From assembly GCA_903903975.1 (NCBI GenBank), contig CAIVAS010000235.1:1-49914 (forward strand): a DNA stretch of 49,914 nt, read 5' to 3'. How positions within the stretch are numbered: the stretch's first letter is position 1; every line of letters begins with the position of its first letter. Under the pieces are notes generated by a model, which saw nothing but the letters and a program-made list of their open reading frames with translations, was not told the origin of the DNA and ran no database searches. Of the stretch, positions 45,308 to 49,914 are shown piece by piece. The translations under genes were made by a program, and so were the position numbers. This DNA comes from an uncultured Burkholderiales bacterium (GTDB taxonomy: Bacteria > Pseudomonadota > Gammaproteobacteria > Burkholderiales > Burkholderiaceae_E).

Positions 45308-46755
45308 TTCACACTGACGGGTAAAGGCTGCGAAAGCCGAAGCGATTCGCCGAAGATCGGATCGGCCGCCGCAGTGGCGGTGAGCATTTCAGCACGCGCG
45401 GCAGCATCGGCGCGGTCTTCGTCGAGCCGCACGGCGAGTGCTTCGAGCTGAAGCGCCCGCAACTGGCGAAGGGCATCGATCAGCTCAAGCACGTTGCCCG
45501 CACCCTTGCGGTAGGCGAGTTCTGCGTTGGTCACGACCTTCTCGGCCAACGGAAGCGCCTCGCGCTCGAGTCGCTCGCGGCGTAGACGAGCGCCAAGCCT
45601 TGCTTCGAGCAGACGCTGCTGATCGGCTCTGGCCTGCTGCTCCAGACGCGCCCGCGCGGCGGCGACGAAATCGCGATCGGCCTCGGCGCGCGCGAGTTCG
45701 CCTTCATAACGATGGTTGATGAAAAGCGGGATCGAGACATAGGCGCCCAGCGTCGTCCCGAAGCCGGTCGGCGGCGCAAACCGATCGACCTGCAGGCCGA
45801 TCGAGATGTCGCGGGTCTGCAGACTGCGGGCGAGTTCGGCCTGCGAGTCGGCAGCCGCCTGCTGGGCACGCGCCGCTTGCAGGTCGGGCCGCTCAGCGTC
45901 GCCTGCCGGAATGATGGTCGCGCTTGCAGGCTCGGAGGCCGGCCAGGGCGATACCACCTTGAGCTGCGGCGCCTGGGGCTCCATCGCAAGCAGCGACGCC
46001 AGGACGAAGCGGGCGCGAACCGTCTCGCTGTTGGCGGCGATCCGGTCGGTCTCGGCGCGCTGCAGATCGAGGTCGATGCGGGCGACGTCGCTGGCGGCAA
46101 TATCGCCGGCCTTCAGACGTCGCTGCGCCGAGTCGTAAGTGTTGCGATAAAGCGCGGTGAGTTCGCGTTGCAGGCGGGTTTTTTCCTGCGCGCCCCACAG
46201 ATCGATCCAGGCATTGGCCAGCGCAAGCTGCTGCTGGCGCAGCATGTCGGCGGCGCTCCATCCGGCCGCACGCAGACTCTGGCTGGCGGCCTGAACCCGC
46301 AGATCGCGCTTGTTGCCACGCTCGATCGGCTGGTCGAGTCGCGCGAGCCAGTCGACCTGCTTGTCGAAGGGAGCGCCCGAGCCTGCGCCCACCGTGGTGC
46401 TGTATTGGCCCACGCCGGTTGACAGGGTCGGATTGGGTCTTTGCCCGGCGATCTGGACGTCGGCCTGCGCTGCTCTGAGCGATTGCAGTGCGAGTCGGAA
46501 ATCCCGGTTGCACTGAGCCAGGCGCTGCTGGGCGAGGGGCCAGTTCAGTTCGGGGCTCGGCTGAGCGGCGCAGTTGACCGACGGTGCGTCCGTCATGGCC
46601 GGTGCCGGGCTGACGGTGGGCGGTGCGGGTTGAACCTGCGCCGCGGCCTGTGCCGGCAGCAACACTGCGCCTGCGATCAGAAGCGTCAGGACAAGCGCCG
46701 TCGTGCGAACTGATGCCTTCACATCAACCAATGCGCGAACCAATGGTGTCATCAT
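45304..46755 (-). CDS. Outer-membrane efflux channel (CzcC/TolC-like)
   Basis: 483 aa from ATGATG 46755/46752, with AAGG just upstream. The signal peptide ends at PAQAAAQ. The mature part is long and helical with duplicated OEP repeats: LNWPLAQQRLAQCNRDFRLALQSLRAAQADVQIAGQRPNPTLS and YRKGAGNVLELIDALRQLRALQLEALAVRLDEDRADAAARAEM. Trimers form the tunnel through the outer membrane. It is first in the efflux operon and is divergent, by 100 bases, from the two-component genes. Confidence 0.87.
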   Translation of the reverse strand: MMTPLVRALVDVKASVRTTALVLTLLIAGAVLLPAQAAAQVQPAPPTVSPAPAMTDAPSVNCAAQPSPELNWPLAQQRLAQCNRDFRLALQSLRAAQADVQIAGQRPNPTLSTGVGQYSTTVGAGSGAPFDKQVDWLARLDQPIERGNKRDLRVQAASQSLRAAGWSAADMLRQQQLALANAWIDLWGAQEKTRLQRELTALYRNTYDSAQRRLKAGDIAASDVARIDLDLQRAETDRIAANSETVRARFVLASLLAMEPQAPQLKVVSPWPASEPASATIIPAGDAERPDLQAARAQQAAADSQAELARSLQTRDISIGLQVDRFAPPTGFGTTLGAYVSIPLFINHRYEGELARAEADRDFVAAARARLEQQARADQQRLLEARLGARLRRERLEREALPLAEKVVTNAELAYRKGAGNVLELIDALRQLRALQLEALAVRLDEDRADAAARAEMLTATAAADPIFGESLRLSQPLPVSVK

Positions 46756-46855
46756 CCTTGGGATCAGGATCGAGAAAAAAGTCGAGGATGGCGTTGCATT
46801 CTTTCAAAGCCCTTGCAGTGACCCCGTCCATCCGACCAACCGTTGTCAGCGCCCC
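46756..46855. promoter_or_regulatory. Divergent promoter region, efflux operon / two-component pair
   Basis: 100 bases carrying both promoters. TTGCA occurs twice in the same direction 19-20 bases apart (near 46794 and 46813), a possible direct-repeat site for the OmpR-type regulator. No clear -35/-10 pair stands out on either strand. Confidence 0.4.
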
Positions 46856-47542
46856 ATGAAACTGCTGCTTGCCGAAGATGATCCCCAGATCGCCAACGCG
46901 GTGCTGCGCGCGCTGTCGCGTGCCGGCGTGCAGGCAGACTGGGTGACGCGTGGCGACGACGCTGACGATGCCCTGAAAGCCGCCGGCTTTGATCTGGCAG
47001 TGCTCGACATTGGACTGCCCGGACGCGATGGCATCGAGGTCCTGCGGCGCCTGCGCGAGCGCGGCAGCGATCTGCCGGTGCTGTTGCTGACTGCCCGTGA
47101 CGATGTCCGCGACCGCGTGCTCGGACTGGATGCCGGCGCCGATGATTACCTGGTCAAGCCCTTCGATATGGTCGAGCTCGAAGCCCGCATCCGTGCGTTG
47201 CTGCGCCGCGGCAAGCCGGTGGCAGCGGCATCGCGCGTCGTGCGTTTCGGGCGCCTGAGTCTGCATGCCGATGAAGCCGGGGTCAGGCTCGATGACCAGA
47301 TGCTCGAGCTGTCGCCGCGTGAGGCCGGCGTCCTGTCGGTGCTCCTGCGTCGGGCCGGGCGGGTGATCAGCAAGTCGGCGGTCCTGCAGGAGCTTGCTGC
47401 CGCTGACACCTCGGCGATGGATCTGTCTGACGCCACGGTCGAGGTCATCGTCCACCGACTGCGCCGAAAACTCGAGTCCACCGGTGCCGAGGTGCACACC
47501 GTGCGCGGCTTCGGCTATCTGCTCAGGCAGCGCGATGGCTGA
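46856..47542 (+). CDS. OmpR-family response regulator (TctD/QseB-like)
   Basis: 228 aa from ATG 46856. The receiver has the acidic triad AEDD, phosphoacceptor Asp51 (LAVLDIGLPGRDG), LLTARD and YLVKPFD. The DNA-binding winged helix (about 125-225) shows LSPREAGVLSVLLRRAGRVISKSAVLQ and ATVEVIVHRLRRKLES. It overlaps the kinase gene by 8 bases and is its clear partner. The sequence style (KLLLAEDD..., HRLRRKL) is that of the TctD/QseB group. It may control the divergent efflux operon, the usual arrangement, though this is inference. Confidence 0.9.
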   Translation: MKLLLAEDDPQIANAVLRALSRAGVQADWVTRGDDADDALKAAGFDLAVLDIGLPGRDGIEVLRRLRERGSDLPVLLLTARDDVRDRVLGLDAGADDYLVKPFDMVELEARIRALLRRGKPVAAASRVVRFGRLSLHADEAGVRLDDQMLELSPREAGVLSVLLRRAGRVISKSAVLQELAAADTSAMDLSDATVEVIVHRLRRKLESTGAEVHTVRGFGYLLRQRDG

Positions 47543-48989
47543 TGCCGGCATCCCCGCTGTCGACGCCGCGAAACGTCCGGCGGTCAGCCTGCGCTCGCAG
47601 CTGCTCACACGGCTGCTGCCGCCGCTGCTGGCGCTCTTTGCGGTGTCGGGCACCTTGTCCTATTTCGGTGCCAGCCACTATGCCGATCTGGTCCACGACC
47701 GCTGGCTGGTCGATTCTGCCGAAGCGCTCGCGCAGCGGGTAACGCTGTCGCGGGGCACACCTTCGCTCGATCTGCCTGAAGCGGCCCGTCAGATCCTGCA
47801 GTGGGATACCGACGACACCACCTGGTACGAGGTGCGAGGACTTCGCTCCGGTCATATCGCCGGCTATCCCCTGGTGCCGGCTGCGCCCTCGACCGGCGTG
47901 CAGCGTTTGCGCCAGGCATCGATGTACCCAGGCTGGATTTCGGGGGCAAGGGTTCGCGTGGCGAGCGTGCCGCTGCAGCTCGACGGGTTTGCCGAGCCGA
48001 TCGAGGTCAGGGTGGCCGAGACCCTTCGCAAACGCCAGTCGCTGGCCGCCGAACTGCTGCTGAGCGTGCTGTTGCCGCAGATCGCGCTGGTGGTGCTGGC
48101 GGGCGGCGTGATCTGGTATTCCCTGCGCCGCGCGCTGTCGCCGATCGGTCAGCTTGCGCAAGCGCTCGAGGCTCAGACGCATCATTCGCTTGAACCGATC
48201 GATGACGGCGCTTTACCGGCCGAAGTGGCGCCGCTCACCCAGGCCATGAACGACCTGCTGGTCAGGCTGCGTGATGCGCTCGCCGCGCAGCGCCATTTCA
48301 TCGCCGATGCCGCGCACCAGCTGCGCACACCGCTCACCGCACTCAAACTGCATGCCGACGAGGCCGCGCGCGAGTCCGATCCGCAACGACTGCGTCCGCT
48401 GGTGATCGAGGTGCAGCGGGCCGCCGACCGTGCGGTGCGCCTGTCGAGCCAATTGCTCACGCTGGCGCGCGCCGAGCCGAGCGCGCGGGTCGGTGAGCCG
48501 GTGCGATTCGATCTGCGCGCCACGGTCTTCGATGCGGCCAGCCGATGGGTGCCGCAGGCGCTTGCTGCCGGGATCGATATCGGTTTTCTCGGCGGACCCC
48601 AGGAGGGGGGCGCACCGATCATCATCAGTGGCGACCCGGATCTCTTTGCCGAGGCCATCCACAACCTGCTCGACAATGCGATCAAGTACGCCGGACGTGG
48701 CGCAGGTCTGACGGTGAGCGTGGCAATGAGCGGCCCGCACACTGCCCAGGTCCGCATCGACGACAACGGCCCGGGCATTCCCCGTCAGGATCGCCGCCGC
48801 GTGCTCGAGCGTTTCAATCGCGGCCGTGCCACCGACGATGCCGCCGACCGCTCGCCCGGTATCGGGCTGGGCCTGGCGATCGTGGCCGAGATCGTGCGGG
48901 CCCACGAGGGCTCGGTGAGTATCGTCACCGGATCGAGCGGCAAGGGCGTCTGCGTGGTCATCGACCTGCCACTGGCAGACCTCACATGA
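47535..48989 (+). CDS. Sensor histidine kinase with TctE-like N-terminal domain
   Basis: 484 aa from ATG 47535, overlapping the regulator gene by 8 bases. Membrane helix 1 (about 24-46), a periplasmic part of about 140 residues (DRWLVDSAEALAQRV, LDLPEAARQILQWDTDDTTWYEVRG, the 2CSK_N pattern seen in TctE-type kinases), helix 2 near 172-192, HAMP-like segment, then HisKA with HQLRTPLTALKLH and HATPase boxes NLLDNAIKY, DDNGPGI, SPGIGLGLAI. The sensor domain is not the heavy-metal sensor type of CzcS or CusS. Its 3' end overlaps the convergent UxaA-family gene by 8 bases. Confidence 0.87.
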   Translation: MADAGIPAVDAAKRPAVSLRSQLLTRLLPPLLALFAVSGTLSYFGASHYADLVHDRWLVDSAEALAQRVTLSRGTPSLDLPEAARQILQWDTDDTTWYEVRGLRSGHIAGYPLVPAAPSTGVQRLRQASMYPGWISGARVRVASVPLQLDGFAEPIEVRVAETLRKRQSLAAELLLSVLLPQIALVVLAGGVIWYSLRRALSPIGQLAQALEAQTHHSLEPIDDGALPAEVAPLTQAMNDLLVRLRDALAAQRHFIADAAHQLRTPLTALKLHADEAARESDPQRLRPLVIEVQRAADRAVRLSSQLLTLARAEPSARVGEPVRFDLRATVFDAASRWVPQALAAGIDIGFLGGPQEGGAPIIISGDPDLFAEAIHNLLDNAIKYAGRGAGLTVSVAMSGPHTAQVRIDDNGPGIPRQDRRRVLERFNRGRATDDAADRSPGIGLGLAIVAEIVRAHEGSVSIVTGSSGKGVCVVIDLPLADLT

Positions 48990-49914
48990 CCGCGCCGAGA
49001 TACCAGGGCACGAACTCCTCCTGCCCCATGCCGAGTGCTTCGCTGCGACTGGCCTGCCCCGAAGCCACGCGCAGCATCGTCTCGAATATCTCGCGGCCCT
49101 TTTCCTGGACGGTGACCGTACCGTCGATGATCCCGCCGCAGTTGACGTCCATGTCGTCCGACATCCGCTCATAGAGCACGGTATTGGTGGCGAGCTTGAT
49201 TGACGGGCTCGGCCGGCAGCCATAGACCGAGCCGCGCCCGGTGGTGAAGCACACCAGGTTCGCGCCGCCTGCGACCTGGCCGGTGGCCGACACCGGGTCG
49301 TAGCCCGGGGTGTCCATGTAGACGAAGCCTTTTGCGGTGACCGCTTCGGCGTACTCGAACACATCGACCAGATTGGTGGTGCCGCCCTTGGCCACCGCGC
49401 CCAGCGATTTTTCAAGGATGGTGGTCAGGCCGCCCGCCTTGTTGCCGGGTGAGGGGTTGTTGTCCATGCTGCCTTCGTTGCGCTCGCAATAGGACTCCCA
49501 CCAGCGGATGCGCGCGATCAGCTTGTCGGCCACCGCCTGCGACACCGCGCGTCGGGTGAGAAGGTGCTCGGCGCCATAGATTTCCGGGGTTTCCGACAGG
49601 ATCACCGTGCCGCCGTGGGCCACCAGCAAGTCGCAGGCCGCCCCAAGCGCCGGGTTGGCGGTGATGCCCGAGTAGCCGTCCGATCCGCCGCATTGCAGCC
49701 CGATGGTGAGATGGCTCGCAGGCACCGGCGTGCGCTGCAGGGCGTTGGCCTGCGGCAGCATCGATTCAACCGCGGCAATCGCCGCCGCCACCGTCTTGCG
49801 CGTGCCGCCTTCGGTCTGGATCACCAGAGGCTTGAGCAGTGGCGATTCGTCGAGCTGCTGCGCGGCAAAGAGCGCGTCCATCTGATTGGCCTCGCAGCCC
49901 AGGCCGATGATCAC
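48982..49914 (-). CDS. UxaA-family (altronate/galactarate dehydratase) hydrolase, C-terminal part (5' end outside window)
   Basis: At least 310 aa; the reading frame runs off the right edge, so the start is not in the window. Family marks: GLGCEANQ, GLQCGGSDGYSGITANPALG, VILSETPEIYGAE, NPSPGNKAGGLTTILEKSLGAVAKGG, YMDTPGYDPVSATGQVAGGANLVCFTTGRGSVYG. The conserved Cys and Glu residues of the iron- or metal-dependent sugar acid dehydratases are present. It should dehydrate an aldarate or aldonate. The SAF-type small domain may be upstream or in a separate gene. It is convergent with the kinase gene. Confidence 0.88.
   Translation of the reverse strand: MIIGLGCEANQMDALFAAQQLDESPLLKPLVIQTEGGTRKTVAAAIAAVESMLPQANALQRTPVPASHLTIGLQCGGSDGYSGITANPALGAACDLLVAHGGTVILSETPEIYGAEHLLTRRAVSQAVADKLIARIRWWESYCERNEGSMDNNPSPGNKAGGLTTILEKSLGAVAKGGTTNLVDVFEYAEAVTAKGFVYMDTPGYDPVSATGQVAGGANLVCFTTGRGSVYGCRPSPSIKLATNTVLYERMSDDMDVNCGGIIDGTVTVQEKGREIFETMLRVASGQASRSEALGMGQEEFVPWYLGAVM

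Overview
The window looks like chromosomal DNA of a GC-rich betaproteobacterium, most probably Burkholderiales. The pointers are a Bug/TctC-type periplasmic binding protein, an OprB-type carbohydrate porin, a soluble FdsABG-type formate dehydrogenase, EttA, a PilB of betaproteobacterial type, and the ispB / rplU-rpmA-obgE-proB block. This assignment rests on protein families and gene order, not on a 16S gene or a database search. No insertion sequence, prophage, integrase or CRISPR array was seen. Coding density is high and no gene-free stretch exceeds 300 bases.

Layout. 1-576 holds the N-terminal part of pilB (leftward, cut by the window edge). 827-1951 is a secreted alpha/beta hydrolase. 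2233-9528 is a Liv-type ABC importer (two ATPases, two permeases) followed by three tandem paralogous substrate-binding proteins of exactly 401 aa each, separated by intrinsic terminators. 9516-14341 (leftward) is an NAD-dependent formate dehydrogenase whose FdsG and FdsB subunits are fused. 14371-17684 holds a chagasin-like inhibitor lipoprotein, a TauD-type dioxygenase, a TctC-type binding protein and a GTP cyclohydrolase I with a His-rich N-terminus. 17791-23078 holds an OprB porin paired with an uncharacterised lipoprotein, a metallophosphoesterase lipoprotein, a DUF486 membrane protein and a small lipoprotein. 23166-23242 is tRNA-Pro(CGG).

23390-29442 holds an acyl-CoA dehydrogenase and the conserved housekeeping block ispB <-> rplU, rpmA, a GDT1-type cation exporter, obgE and proB. 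29545-40893 is a mix: an orphan OmpR-type regulator, an enoyl-CoA hydratase, an OmpA porin, ettA, a GIY-YIG-like protein, an orphan histidine kinase, a Zn alcohol dehydrogenase, a thiolase, an HSL-type hydrolase and arfB. 40980-48989 is a heavy-metal RND efflux operon (czcCBA order, leftward) facing a response regulator / sensor kinase pair whose sensor resembles TctE. 48982-49914 is the C-terminal part of a UxaA-family dehydratase, cut by the window edge.

How the genes work together: there is a strong theme of scavenging organic acids, amino acids and sugars (Liv, TctC and OprB systems), of C1 oxidation (formate to CO2 with NADH), and of acyl-CoA metabolism (dehydrogenase, hydratase, thiolase). 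The points most worth a second look are the triplicated binding proteins, the FdsG-FdsB fusion, the alternating-His tail on a divergent FolE, the mismatch between a TctE-like sensor and the metal efflux operon beside it, and the apparent insertion of about 22 kb between pilB and the tRNA-Pro/ispB block.
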